DNA from: Arhodomonas sp052060015
GTDB lineage: Bacteria; Pseudomonadota; Gammaproteobacteria; Nitrococcales; Nitrococcaceae
Assembly (NCBI RefSeq): GCF_052060015.1
Contig: NZ_JBPODZ010000001.1
Coordinates: 496,001 to 560,000, forward strand
DNA length: 64,000 bases
Direction: 5' to 3'
Shown: positions 51,845 to 60,323 of the stretch, piece after piece
Position numbering within the stretch: position 1 is the stretch's first letter
Layout of the letters: each line of letters begins with the position of its first letter
Position numbers and translations under genes: made by a program
Notes under the pieces: model-generated
What the model saw: only the letters and a program-made list of their open reading frames with translations
Databases searched by the model: none
Told to the model about the DNA's origin: nothing

Positions 51845-54442
51845 TCAGTCCCGCCCCTCGCCACCGGATGCGGTCACCGCACGGTTATCCTCAGTTTCCT
51901 GACCCGGCTCTCCGGTGACCGGCTCGGGTTGGCCGGCGGGGGCGGCGCTATCGGAGGCCATCTCCCGCTTATCACCGCCGTCCTCGCTACCAGCCTGGAT
52001 GCGGGGCCGACCGGGCCAGCGCCGCGGATCGTCCTTGCGTCCCCCCTTGCGCCGACCTTCCGGCTGGCCAGCTGACCCCCGCGCCTTGTCTTCCGTGCCG
52101 TCACTGCCGTCGTCGGCCTTCTCGGGGGATTCGGCGGTGCCGGTGGTGCGCGCGGCTTTGCCAGAGGAGGATGCCTTGCCGGCGCCGTCCTTCTCGGCGG
52201 CGGCGTTGTCGGTGTCTTCCTGGGCCGTGCCTTCGCCGCCCTCGCCATCCTGCTGTGGGGCCGTAGCGTCCTGCTCCGCGCCGGTGCGGTTGGGACGGCG
52301 GCGCCGACGCCCGCCACGCCGGCCCCGCCGGCTGCGCCCGGTGCTCCGTTGCGCCGCGCGGGACTCCTCCGACTCGGCATCGGCGCCCGCATTCGTGGCG
52401 GGCCGCTCAGGTTCCGTCGGCACCTCGGCGGAAGCCACGGGCGCATCTGCCTTTTCGGTCGCCTTGTCACCGCCGGTCTTCGCTGCGCCGCTGGAGCGGG
52501 GCGACTCGGAGCGCCGGCGACGGCCCTCCGAGCCCGAGCCCCGTTTCCCGGTCGCTTTCCGCTGCCCGCTGGTCGTTCCCTCCGTAGCGGACGGCTGGCC
52601 GGTGCGAGGCCCGCTCTCGTCGGCGCTCGGGGCCGGTGCCGCATCGGTGCCTCGCTGCCGCGTCGGCTCTGTCTCCCCGTCGCCCACCACGATCTTGCGT
52701 AACCAGCCGAAGAAGCCACCCAGCGCGCGGGCGGGCTCGGCCACCGGTACGCCCCCTTCCGCCGTGCTCTCCGACGGCGTCTCCGCGGCGGCGCTCGTCG
52801 CCCCTTCCGCCGGTTCGGTGGGGGCGCCGGGCGCAGGTTTGGCCGGTCGCACGGACTTCACGGCGGGCTGCTCCGCCTTCGGCCGTTCCGCGGCGACCAG
52901 TTGTTCCGCATCGCTGGGTTCCTCGGATCCCGTGGCGAGCCGGTAGCTGACATCCTCGCTGGTGGCGTCGTCGCTGCGGATCCGATGGAGCTCGTAATGC
53001 GGGGTCTCGAGATGGCGATTGGGGATGAGGACCACATCCACCCGGTTACGCTGCTCGATCTCGGCGATGGCACCGCGCTTCTCGTTGAGCAGGAAGGTCG
53101 CGACATCCACCGGCAGCTGGGCGAGGACCTTGCCGGTCTTGTCCTTCATCGCCTCCTCCTCGACGAGGCGCAGGATCGACAGGGCGAGGGACTCCACGCT
53201 TCGCACGGTGCCCTGTCCCCCGCAGCGGGTGCAGACCTCCTGACTGGACTCGCCGAGCGAAGAGCGCAGCCGCTGGCGTGACATCTCCAGCAGGCCGAAG
53301 CGTGAGATTCGGCTCACCTGCACTCGGGCCCGGTCCTGTTTGACCGCCTCACGGAGACGGTTCTCGACCTCCCGCTGGTTGCGGTTCGGTCCCATGTCGA
53401 TGAAGTCGATGACGATCAGCCCGCCGAGATCCCGCAGCCGCAGCTGCCGGGCGATCTCGTCGGCGGCCTCGAGATTGGTGTTGAACGCGGTCTCCTCGAT
53501 ATCGGCGCCCTTGGTGGCCCGCGAAGAGTTGATGTCGATCGAGATCAGCGCCTCGGTGTGATCGATGACGATGGCACCGCCGCTCGGCAGCCGTACCTCG
53601 CGCTGGAAGGCCGACTCGATCTGGCTCTCGATCTGGTACCGGGTGAACAGCGGCACCTCGTCGTCATAGCGCTTCAGCCGCGGCAGGTTATGGGGCATGA
53701 CCTGCTCCATGAACTGCCGCGCCTGCTCGTGGACCTCGGCGTCGTCGATGAGCACCTCGCCGATATCCGAGCGCAGGTAGTCCCGCAGCGCCCGGATGAT
53801 GACGTTGCTCTCCTGATAGATCAGGAACGGGGCAGGGCGCTCGGCGGCGGCCTTCTGGATGGCATTCCAGAGGTTGAGGAGATAGTCCAGATCCCACTGG
53901 AGCTCCTCGACACTGCGGCCGACACCGGCGGTGCGCACGATCAGACCCATCCCCTCCGGCACTGCCAGCTGGCGCAGCGCCTCACGGATCTCGGAGCGAT
54001 CCGAGCCCTCGATGCGGCGCGACACGCCGCCGGCGCGGGGGTTGTTCGGCATCAGTACCAGGTAGCGCCCGGCGAGGCTGGCGAAGGTGGTCAGCGCCGC
54101 CCCTTTGTTGCCGCGCTCCTCCTTCTCCACCTGGACGACGACCTCCTGGCCCTCCTTGATGACGTCCTGGATGCCGACCTTTCCGGGGTCCGCATCGCCA
54201 TCACCCTGGAAGTACTCGCGGGAGATCTCCTTGAAGGGGAGAAAGCCGTGGCGCTCCGCGCCGTACTGGACGAACGCCGCCTCGAGACTCGGCTCGACGC
54301 GGGTAATCTTACCCTTGTAGACGTTCGCCTTCTTGCGCTCCCGGGAGGGCGTCTCGATATCCAGATCGTAGAGGGACTGTCCGTCGACGAGGGCCACACG
54401 CAGCTCTTCGGGCTGCGTGGCGTTGATCAGCATGCGTTTCAT
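51845..54442 (-). CDS. rne: ribonuclease E
   Basis: An 865-residue endonuclease, the core of the RNA degradosome. The N-terminal half has the S1 region (about 36-120) and the catalytic Asp303 (SIDIN) and Asp346 (VIDF), with zinc-link Cys404 and Cys407 (CTRC), all at the same positions as in E. coli. The start MKRMLINATQ is universal. From about residue 510 it is a low-complexity acidic/basic scaffold, including an amphipathic segment ALGGFFGWLRKIVVG that could bind the membrane and an Arg-rich block (GRSRRGRRGGRRRRR). The scaffold is shorter than in E. coli (1061 residues in all). The leader of about 360 bases is described separately. Confidence 0.96.
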   Translation of the reverse strand: MKRMLINATQPEELRVALVDGQSLYDLDIETPSRERKKANVYKGKITRVEPSLEAAFVQYGAERHGFLPFKEISREYFQGDGDADPGKVGIQDVIKEGQEVVVQVEKEERGNKGAALTTFASLAGRYLVLMPNNPRAGGVSRRIEGSDRSEIREALRQLAVPEGMGLIVRTAGVGRSVEELQWDLDYLLNLWNAIQKAAAERPAPFLIYQESNVIIRALRDYLRSDIGEVLIDDAEVHEQARQFMEQVMPHNLPRLKRYDDEVPLFTRYQIESQIESAFQREVRLPSGGAIVIDHTEALISIDINSSRATKGADIEETAFNTNLEAADEIARQLRLRDLGGLIVIDFIDMGPNRNQREVENRLREAVKQDRARVQVSRISRFGLLEMSRQRLRSSLGESSQEVCTRCGGQGTVRSVESLALSILRLVEEEAMKDKTGKVLAQLPVDVATFLLNEKRGAIAEIEQRNRVDVVLIPNRHLETPHYELHRIRSDDATSEDVSYRLATGSEEPSDAEQLVAAERPKAEQPAVKSVRPAKPAPGAPTEPAEGATSAAAETPSESTAEGGVPVAEPARALGGFFGWLRKIVVGDGETEPTRQRGTDAAPAPSADESGPRTGQPSATEGTTSGQRKATGKRGSGSEGRRRRSESPRSSGAAKTGGDKATEKADAPVASAEVPTEPERPATNAGADAESEESRAAQRSTGRSRRGRRGGRRRRRPNRTGAEQDATAPQQDGEGGEGTAQEDTDNAAAEKDGAGKASSSGKAARTTGTAESPEKADDGSDGTEDKARGSAGQPEGRRKGGRKDDPRRWPGRPRIQAGSEDGGDKREMASDSAAPAGQPEPVTGEPGQETEDNRAVTASGGEGRD

Positions 54443-54805
54443 AGGACGGGGATCTCCGGCGCTCGACCCGGCCGGCCGCGTCGTCGTATGCCGGACGGTG
54501 ATGTCTCGCCGGACCGATCGCCGCATCGCAGCCACGGCCCGGGGCGGGCAGCGTGCCGCGCACGCCGGCCATCAGCGGGACGACCAGTGCGGCGATGAGA
54601 TGGGTCACGAAGAATCCAGGCATATAAGGGCACGACGCCGGCGCCGGGGGGCGCATTGGCCACTCGGACACAGCCGAGCGGGTGATTGGTTTTGTAAACT
54701 GCAACAGCGGCAGCCCGCAGCGTCGCCGCAGGCCGCCTGCAATCCCTTTTCACACCGGGTCACAGGATCGCGGCACGCACACGCGCCTGAACCCCCTGTA
54801 ACACC
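54443..54805 (-). promoter_or_regulatory. rne 5' leader (autoregulatory type)
   Basis: From the predicted start near 54805 to the rne ATG the leader is about 360 bases without a gene. In E. coli a leader of similar length is folded and cut by RNase E to control its own synthesis. The short forward frame here (54417-54827) has no recognisable protein. The leader needs structural comparison. Confidence 0.5.
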
Positions 54806-54811
54806 GGTGCA

Positions 54812-54841
54812 AATATACCAATGTTGACAGTTGCCTTCCAA
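54812..54841 (-). promoter_or_regulatory. rne: candidate rne promoter with extended -10
   Basis: On the reverse strand TTGGAA (54836-54841) and TATATT (54812-54817) are 18 bases apart, and TGG in front of the -10 forms an extended -10. Transcription would start near 54805, leaving the long leader. Confidence 0.55.
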
Positions 54842-54854
54842 GCTGTATTCGCAC

Positions 54855-54863
54855 TGGTATGAT
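54855..54863 (+). promoter_or_regulatory. rluC: candidate rluC promoter, extended -10
   Basis: TGG-TATGAT is an extended -10 (TG at 54855-54856, hexamer 54858-54863). The start would fall near 54870, about 20-30 bases before the rluC start codon. No good -35 is at the right distance. The two promoters lie back to back within about 65 bases. Confidence 0.5.
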
Positions 54864-54898
54864 ACGCGGTCACCCCGCAGCCGCGAGCCGTGAGCCGA

Positions 54899-55843
54899 AT
54901 GGCCGATCAGGTCCGCCATATCCAGATCCACGCCGAGTACGATGGCCAGCGGATCGATAACTTCATCAGCCGGGAGCTGCGCGGCGTGCCGCGGAGCCTG
55001 GTCTATCGGCTGCTACGCCGCGGCGAGGTGCGGGTCAATGGCGGCCGGGTGAAGCCGGCGCGGCGGCTGCGCACCGGCGATACCCTGCGCCTGCCCCCGG
55101 TCCGCGCCGGGCGGGGGACCACCCGCGCCGCCTCGGAACGGGTCCTTGCCCGGCTGCATGATGCCATCCTCCACGAGGACGGCGAGCTCCTGGTGATCGA
55201 CAAGCCCTCGGGTATGGCGGTACATGGAGGTAGCGGCCTTGGCTACGGGGTCATAGAGGCATTGCGGCAGATGCGCCCGGATTGCCCCTTTCTGGACTTG
55301 GTGCATCGCCTCGATCGCGATACCAGCGGTTGCCTGGTGGTGGCCAAGCGCCGCTCGACGCTGACGCGCTTGCACGAGGCGCTGCGGCGTGGCGAGGTCG
55401 GTAAGCGTTACCAGGCCCTGCTTGCGGGTACCATGGCGCGGCCGACGCTCGCGGTGGAGGCCCGTCTGGAGCGCCAGACCGGTCGCGGGGGGGAGTCGGT
55501 GGTGCGTGTCAGTGCCGCAGGGAAGTCCGCGCGGAGCGTGTTTCACCGGCTTGCGGCGGTGCCGGACTGGACGCTGGCGGAGGTAGAGCTGCATACGGGA
55601 CGCATGCATCAGATCCGCGCGCATGCCGCCCATCTCGGCCTGCCCGTGGCGGGGGACCGCCGTTACGGTGATCCGGAGGCCAACCGGCGGGCGCGCCACG
55701 CCGGTCTGCGCCGCCTATTCCTGCACGCCGCCGCGCTGGACCTGCCCGGGGAGGGTGGGGCGCGGCTACGGATCCGGGCACCGCTTCCCGCCGAGCTGCG
55801 GGCGGTCCTGGAAACGATGGGCATGCCCATCCCCCACGAATAG
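54899..55843 (+). CDS. rluC: 23S rRNA pseudouridine synthase C
   Basis: A 314-residue RluA-family synthase. The N-terminal S4 RNA-binding domain is at about 8-70 (RIDNFISRELRGVPRSLVYRLLRRGEVRVNG). The catalytic Asp is in HRLDRDTSG. The family pattern LHTGRMHQIRAHAAHLGLPVAGDRRYG follows. It modifies U955, U2504 and U2580 in the E. coli homologue. An alternative GTG start lies nine bases upstream. It is divergent from rne, as in many relatives. Confidence 0.93.
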   Translation: MADQVRHIQIHAEYDGQRIDNFISRELRGVPRSLVYRLLRRGEVRVNGGRVKPARRLRTGDTLRLPPVRAGRGTTRAASERVLARLHDAILHEDGELLVIDKPSGMAVHGGSGLGYGVIEALRQMRPDCPFLDLVHRLDRDTSGCLVVAKRRSTLTRLHEALRRGEVGKRYQALLAGTMARPTLAVEARLERQTGRGGESVVRVSAAGKSARSVFHRLAAVPDWTLAEVELHTGRMHQIRAHAAHLGLPVAGDRRYGDPEANRRARHAGLRRLFLHAAALDLPGEGGARLRIRAPLPAELRAVLETMGMPIPHE

Positions 55844-55854
55844 GGAGCAGCGTT

Positions 55855-56793
55855 GTGGAAGAGCAGGAACGATGGGCACGTGAGAGCCTGCGTGAGATCG
55901 CCCTCGAGGGGATCCGGGAGCGGCGCCGGGCAAGGCGCTGGGGGATCTTTTTCAAGCTGACGATCCTTGCCTATCTCGTGGGCGTCCTCGTGCTCGCCCT
56001 GCCGCAGCTGCGAATGCCGGATCCCACGGCAGAGGGACCCCATACGGGTGTGGTCGATCTCGAGGGGGCCATTGCCGCGGACTCCCCGGCGGCAGCGGAC
56101 CGGATCATTCGCGGGCTGGAGGCTGCCTTCGCAGCGGAGGGCACCGCCGGCGTCATGCTCCGCATCAACAGCCCCGGCGGCAGCCCGGTGCAGGCCCGCC
56201 GCATCTATGCCGCCATGGAGCGACTCCGCGCGGAGCATCCCGACATCCCCCTGTACGCGGTAGCCGGTGACATGGCCGCCTCCGGCGGCTATTACGTGGC
56301 TGCCGGCGCTGATCGGATATTCGCGGATCCGGCCTCCCTGGTGGGCTCCATTGGCGTCATCATGGGGGGGTTCGGATACACGGAGGCCATGGAGAAAGTT
56401 GGCGTCGAACGCCGGTTGTATACGGCAGGCCGCAACAAGGCCATGCTCGATCCGTTCTCGGAGTCCGATCCCGCCGTCGAATCCCATGTCTCGGCCATGC
56501 TCGACGAGATCCACGAGCAGTTCATCGATGCCGTACGGAATGGCCGCGGCGACCGGCTCGCGGAGGACGAGGAGTTATTTTCCGGGCTGATCTGGACCGG
56601 CGAGCGCGCCCTGGCCCTCGGGCTGGTCGATGAGCTCGCCACCCCGGAACACGTGGCCGCGGAAGTCATCGGTACCGAGCGCACCATTGACTACACCCCG
56701 CGCGGCGGACTCATTGAGCGGATTACCCGGCAGCTCGGCCGTACTGCAGCGGCGGTGCTGGAGCGCCTCGCCCGGCCATCGGCCGAGTGGTAA
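55855..56793 (+). CDS. sppA: signal peptide peptidase SppA, short form
   Basis: A 312-residue S49 protease with one N-terminal membrane helix (about 31-50) and one catalytic domain. The Ser nucleophile lies in MAASGGYYVAAGAD, and the Lys general base is probably in GRNKAMLDPF. The short single-domain form differs from the 618-residue E. coli enzyme. The start is GTG with an AGGGAG ribosome site. It degrades cleaved signal peptides. Confidence 0.92.
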   Translation: MEEQERWARESLREIALEGIRERRRARRWGIFFKLTILAYLVGVLVLALPQLRMPDPTAEGPHTGVVDLEGAIAADSPAAADRIIRGLEAAFAAEGTAGVMLRINSPGGSPVQARRIYAAMERLRAEHPDIPLYAVAGDMAASGGYYVAAGADRIFADPASLVGSIGVIMGGFGYTEAMEKVGVERRLYTAGRNKAMLDPFSESDPAVESHVSAMLDEIHEQFIDAVRNGRGDRLAEDEELFSGLIWTGERALALGLVDELATPEHVAAEVIGTERTIDYTPRGGLIERITRQLGRTAAAVLERLARPSAEW

Positions 56794-56813
56794 GGGGAAC
56801 CGGCGGCACCGCG

Positions 56814-57398
56814 TCAGGGCAGGGCGAAGCCGGCGGCACGCAAGCGCTCGCAGAGCGCGATCAGGGGTAGACCGATGAGGGTATTCGGGTCCCGGCCCTC
56901 GAGGGCGCGGAACAGGGTCACCCCCATTCCCTCGGCACGGAAGGATCCGGCGCAGTCCCAGGGCTGGTCGTGGTCTACGTAGCGCTCCACTTCGGCCCGT
57001 GTCAGGGCGCGGAAGATCACATCCAAGCGTTCGAGCGCCGCCTCGGCATTGCCGGTCCGTGTATCGAGGATGGCCAGTCCTACCCGGAAGCGCACGCGCC
57101 GGCGACTGCTGGCCAAAAGTTGGCGCACCGCCGCCTCCCGGTCGCCCGGCTTGCCGAGGATGCGCTCCTCGAGGCAGGCGGCCTGGTCGCAACCGATGAC
57201 CAGGGCGTCCTCCTCGTCCACGGACGCCGCCCGCGCCTTCTCCCGTGCCAGGCGGAGCACATAGTCTTCCGCGCTCTCCCCGGGATGGACGCTCTCGTCG
57301 ACCTGGGGGGCGCGCTGGCTGAACGCCACTCCCAGGCGCCGCAGCAGCGCCGCCCGGTAGGGCGAGCCCGAACCGAGGATCAATCGCCGTGGCTGCAT
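56814..57398 (-). CDS. yceF: Maf-like nucleoside triphosphate pyrophosphatase (YceF type)
   Basis: A 194-residue enzyme of the Maf fold, the YceF branch of which hydrolyses 7-methyl-GTP. The phosphate-binding start is LILGSGSPYRAALLRRLGV; the catalytic Asp is in VIGCDQAACLEERILGKPG. It is opposite to its neighbours: sppA converges on it and yceD diverges from it. Confidence 0.9.
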   Translation of the reverse strand: MQPRRLILGSGSPYRAALLRRLGVAFSQRAPQVDESVHPGESAEDYVLRLAREKARAASVDEEDALVIGCDQAACLEERILGKPGDREAAVRQLLASSRRRVRFRVGLAILDTRTGNAEAALERLDVIFRALTRAEVERYVDHDQPWDCAGSFRAEGMGVTLFRALEGRDPNTLIGLPLIALCERLRAAGFALP

Positions 57399-57445
57399 GC
57401 GCCGATGCCCCTCCGTTGCCCATCCACTGCGGGATCGGGCGTATT

Positions 57446-57474
57446 TTGACAGGGTCCAAAGGCATGGATAATAT
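57446..57474 (+). promoter_or_regulatory. near-consensus sigma-70 promoter of the yceD-rpmF-fatty-acid operon
   Basis: TTGACA (57446-57451) and TAATAT (57469-57474) are exactly 17 bases apart, the best promoter seen in the window. Transcription should start at about 57480-57481. Two upstream in-frame ATGs (57464, 57473) lie within or before the -10 box, so they cannot be used from this promoter. Confidence 0.75.
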
Positions 57475-57484
57475 GCGCTGCCTT

Positions 57485-58021
57485 ATGCACGAGGAAACCC
57501 TGCCGTCCACGATCGATCTGCGTCGCGTCGGCGCGGCGGGGCTCGCGCTTTCCGGCGATCTGCCGCTCGGTACTCTCAAGCGCCTGGCGGCGGTGCTTGC
57601 CGGTGAGGCACAGGCGGCAACCGCTGAGATCACCATTGCCCGCAAGGGCGATGACAGCGTGGAGGTCGCAGGCTCGGTGGCGGCCACCTTGCCCCTGACT
57701 TGCCAGCGCTGCCTGGAGGTGGCGGCGGTGACGGTGCGCGGCGAGTTCCGGATCACCGTGGTGGCTGACCAAGCGACCGCGGAGGCTTTGGACGAGGCAT
57801 TCGTGGCGCCGCAGATGCAGCTCGCGCTGCATGAATTGCTCGAGGAGGAGCTCCTCCTCGAGCTGCCGGTGGTGGCGAGGCACGCGGAGAACGAGCCCTG
57901 TGTCGAACGCTCGCAACATTTCGGCCCGCCGGGGGAAGCAGTCCCCGAGCGGGAGAATCCGTTCGCGGTACTCGCCGAGCTCAAAGGGCGGGACCGGGGC
58001 GGCAACTCGGATCAAGACTGA
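57485..58021 (+). CDS. yceD: YceD family (DUF177) 23S rRNA accumulation protein
   Basis: A 178-residue protein of the YceD family, needed for 23S rRNA in E. coli and plastids. The core pattern LPLTCQRCLEVAAVTV is the DUF177 signature, with a second conserved acidic region after FVAP. The ATG at 57485 was chosen because the promoter starts transcription only about four to five bases upstream and because the family begins near LPSTIDLRRV. This would make the message almost leaderless. It is followed by rpmF after 27 bases. Confidence 0.88.
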   Translation: MHEETLPSTIDLRRVGAAGLALSGDLPLGTLKRLAAVLAGEAQAATAEITIARKGDDSVEVAGSVAATLPLTCQRCLEVAAVTVRGEFRITVVADQATAEALDEAFVAPQMQLALHELLEEELLLELPVVARHAENEPCVERSQHFGPPGEAVPERENPFAVLAELKGRDRGGNSDQD

Positions 58022-58048
58022 ACACAACCCCAACGGGAGTGGCCGGAG

Positions 58049-58228
58049 ATGGCAGTACAGCAGAATCGCAAGACCCCGTCGAAACGCGGCATGCGGCGTT
58101 CCCACGACGCGCTCGGGACCCCCACGCTTTCCACCGAGCCCACCACCGGCGAGACCCACCGCCGGCACCATATCTCGGCGGATGGCTATTACCGTGGTCG
58201 CAAGGTGACCAAGGGCAAGGACGACTAA
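58049..58228 (+). CDS. rpmF: 50S ribosomal protein L32
   Basis: A 59-residue ribosomal protein. The start MAVQQNRKTPSKRGMRRSHD is universal for L32. A GGAG ribosome site sits directly in front of ATG. It is in the conserved yceD-rpmF-plsX order. The tail ISADGYYRGRKVTKGKDD is typical. The zinc-binding cysteines of the C+ version are absent. Confidence 0.97.
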   Translation: MAVQQNRKTPSKRGMRRSHDALGTPTLSTEPTTGETHRRHHISADGYYRGRKVTKGKDD

Positions 58229-58279
58229 GCGCTACGGCTGCGCGGATTCGTATATCGGTCCCGGCCACATGCAGCGATC

Positions 58280-59314
58280 ATGACCCGTCGCTATAGCATC
58301 GCCCTGGACGCCATGGGGGGCGATCACGGCCCCTCCGTCGTCGTGCCTGCCGCCCTGCGCGCCCTCAAGCACATGGACGAGGACGTGCGGCTTGTCCTGG
58401 TGGGCGATGGCGAGCGCCTGCGCGAGGCCCTTGCCGCGGAGGGAGCGGCCGAGGACGAGCGCCTTGCGGTCCACCACGCCAGCCAGGCCGTGGACATGGA
58501 CGAGCTGCCCTCTCAGGCGCTACGCGCGAAGAAGGACTCCTCCATGCGGGTGGCCGTGAACCTGGTGAAATCCGGGGATGCGGACGCCTGCGTCAGCGCC
58601 GGGAACACCGGGGCGCTGATGGCCACCGCCCGCTATGTGCTCAAGACCCTCCCGGGCATCGACCGTCCCGCCATTTGCACCACCATCCCGTGCCAGGATG
58701 GCGTGTTTCAGATGCTCGACCTCGGGGCCAACGTCGACTGCACCGCGGAACATCTGTTCCAGTTTGCCGTGATGGGATCGGTGCTCGCGGAGACCGTGGC
58801 GCGCCTGCCCGCGCCCCGGGTGGGCCTGCTCAATCTCGGCGAGGAAGAGATCAAGGGCAACGATGAGGTCAAGCAGGCCGCACAACAATTGCAGGCCAGC
58901 GACCTCAACTACGTCGGTTATGTGGAAGGCGATTCCATGTTTAAGGGCGTCTCCGACGTGGTAGTGTGCGACGGCTTCACCGGCAACGTGGCACTGAAGA
59001 CCAGCGAGGGGGTCGCCGGCATGATCTCCCACTACATGCAGCAGGAGTTCCGCCGCAACCTGTCCACCCGCGTCGCTGGTCTGATCGCAATGCCCGTGCT
59101 CCGCGCCCTGCGCCGCCGCCTCGATACCCGGCAGTACAATGGGGCCAGCCTGCTCGGCCTGCGGGGGGTGGTGGTGAAAAGCCATGGCAGTGCCGACGCG
59201 GTGGCCTTCGAGCACGCGATTCGGGTGGGCCTGCTGGAGGCACGCCAGGGGGTGCCCTCACTGATCGACCAGCGGCTCGGCGAGACCTTCTCCAGAGGAA
59301 TACAGACGTCGTGA
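58280..59314 (+). CDS. plsX: phosphate acyltransferase PlsX
   Basis: A 344-residue soluble acyl-ACP:phosphate acyltransferase, making acyl phosphate for phospholipid synthesis. Family blocks are IALDAMGGDHGPSVVVPAA, VSAGNTGALMA, LDLGANVDCTAEHLFQFA and VVCDGFTGNVALKTSEG. The stop overlaps the fabH start (GTGA). It links phospholipid synthesis to the fatty-acid genes that follow. Confidence 0.96.
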   Translation: MTRRYSIALDAMGGDHGPSVVVPAALRALKHMDEDVRLVLVGDGERLREALAAEGAAEDERLAVHHASQAVDMDELPSQALRAKKDSSMRVAVNLVKSGDADACVSAGNTGALMATARYVLKTLPGIDRPAICTTIPCQDGVFQMLDLGANVDCTAEHLFQFAVMGSVLAETVARLPAPRVGLLNLGEEEIKGNDEVKQAAQQLQASDLNYVGYVEGDSMFKGVSDVVVCDGFTGNVALKTSEGVAGMISHYMQQEFRRNLSTRVAGLIAMPVLRALRRRLDTRQYNGASLLGLRGVVVKSHGSADAVAFEHAIRVGLLEARQGVPSLIDQRLGETFSRGIQTS

Positions 59315-60291
59315 CCATCTACTCGCGGATCCGGGGCACCGGCAGCTACCTGCCGGAGAGGGTCGTGACCAATGCCGAGCTCGAGGCCTTGGTGGACACC
59401 TCGGACCAGTGGATCCGCGAACGTACCGGGATCGCCGAGCGGCATGTCGTCGCCGAGGGCGAGGGCTGCGGGGATATCGCCACCCGGGCGGCTGAGGCGG
59501 CGCTGGACGCCGCCGGCCTGACCGCCGCCGACATCGACCTGTTGGTGCTGGCGACCTCCACGCCCGACCAGATCTTCCCCAGCACTGCGTGCCTGGTCCA
59601 GCAACGCCTGGGGATGCGGGGCGGGGCCATCGCCTTCGATATCGCGGCCGCCTGCTCGGGTTTCATCTTCGCCCTCGATACCGCGGACCGCTTCATACGC
59701 ACCGGTGGGGCACGGCGGGCCCTCGTTATCGGCGCCGAGACGTTCTCCCGGATCCTGAATTGGGAGGATCGCGGGACCTGCGTAATCTTCGGCGACGGTG
59801 CCGGTGCCGTGGTCCTGGAACGCAGTGATCGCCCCGGCATCCTCTCCAGTCATCTGCACACCGACGGCCGTCAGGAGCCACTGCTCAACGTGCCGTGGGG
59901 GGTATCCCAGGGCAGCGAGGCGCTGCTCCGTGACCCGCTTGCCGGCAAAGTGACCATGCGCGGCAACGAGGTCTTCAAGGTGGCCGTGCGCACCCTCGGT
60001 GCGGTGGTGGAGGAGGTCCTGCAGGCCAATGACCTGGAGTACGGCGCCATCGACTGGCTGGTGCCCCATCAGGCGAACATTCGGATCATGGCGGCAACGG
60101 CCCGCAAACTCGGCCTGCCCATGGAGCGCGTGGTGGTGACAGTGGACCGTCACGGTAACACCTCCGCCGCTTCCATTCCCCTGGCCCTGGACGTGGCGGT
60201 GCGCGACGGCCGTATCCGGCCCGGGCAGCTCCTCCTGCTGGAGGCATTCGGGGCCGGGTTCACATGGGGGGCCACCCTGGTCCGCTACTGA
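59311..60291 (+). CDS. fabH: beta-ketoacyl-ACP synthase III
   Basis: A 326-residue condensing enzyme that starts fatty-acid synthesis from acetyl-CoA and malonyl-ACP. The catalytic triad is Cys in AACSGFIFAL, His in WLVPHQANIRI and Asn in RHGNTSAASIP. GTG start coupled to plsX. Confidence 0.96.
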   Translation: MTIYSRIRGTGSYLPERVVTNAELEALVDTSDQWIRERTGIAERHVVAEGEGCGDIATRAAEAALDAAGLTAADIDLLVLATSTPDQIFPSTACLVQQRLGMRGGAIAFDIAAACSGFIFALDTADRFIRTGGARRALVIGAETFSRILNWEDRGTCVIFGDGAGAVVLERSDRPGILSSHLHTDGRQEPLLNVPWGVSQGSEALLRDPLAGKVTMRGNEVFKVAVRTLGAVVEEVLQANDLEYGAIDWLVPHQANIRIMAATARKLGLPMERVVVTVDRHGNTSAASIPLALDVAVRDGRIRPGQLLLLEAFGAGFTWGATLVRY

Positions 60292-60323
60292 ACGGCCCCG
60301 CCATGGGCAAGGGGAGACAGTGC

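Noticed and set aside
53558..54598. 346-codon forward frame across the rne 5' half and leader
   Set aside because: Complement of RNase E; its extension into the leader has no homology that I recognise.
54824..54851. TTGACA followed by TATTCG as an rluC promoter
   Set aside because: Spacing is 16 and the -10 is poor; the extended -10 TGGTATGAT is a better candidate. Both may contribute.
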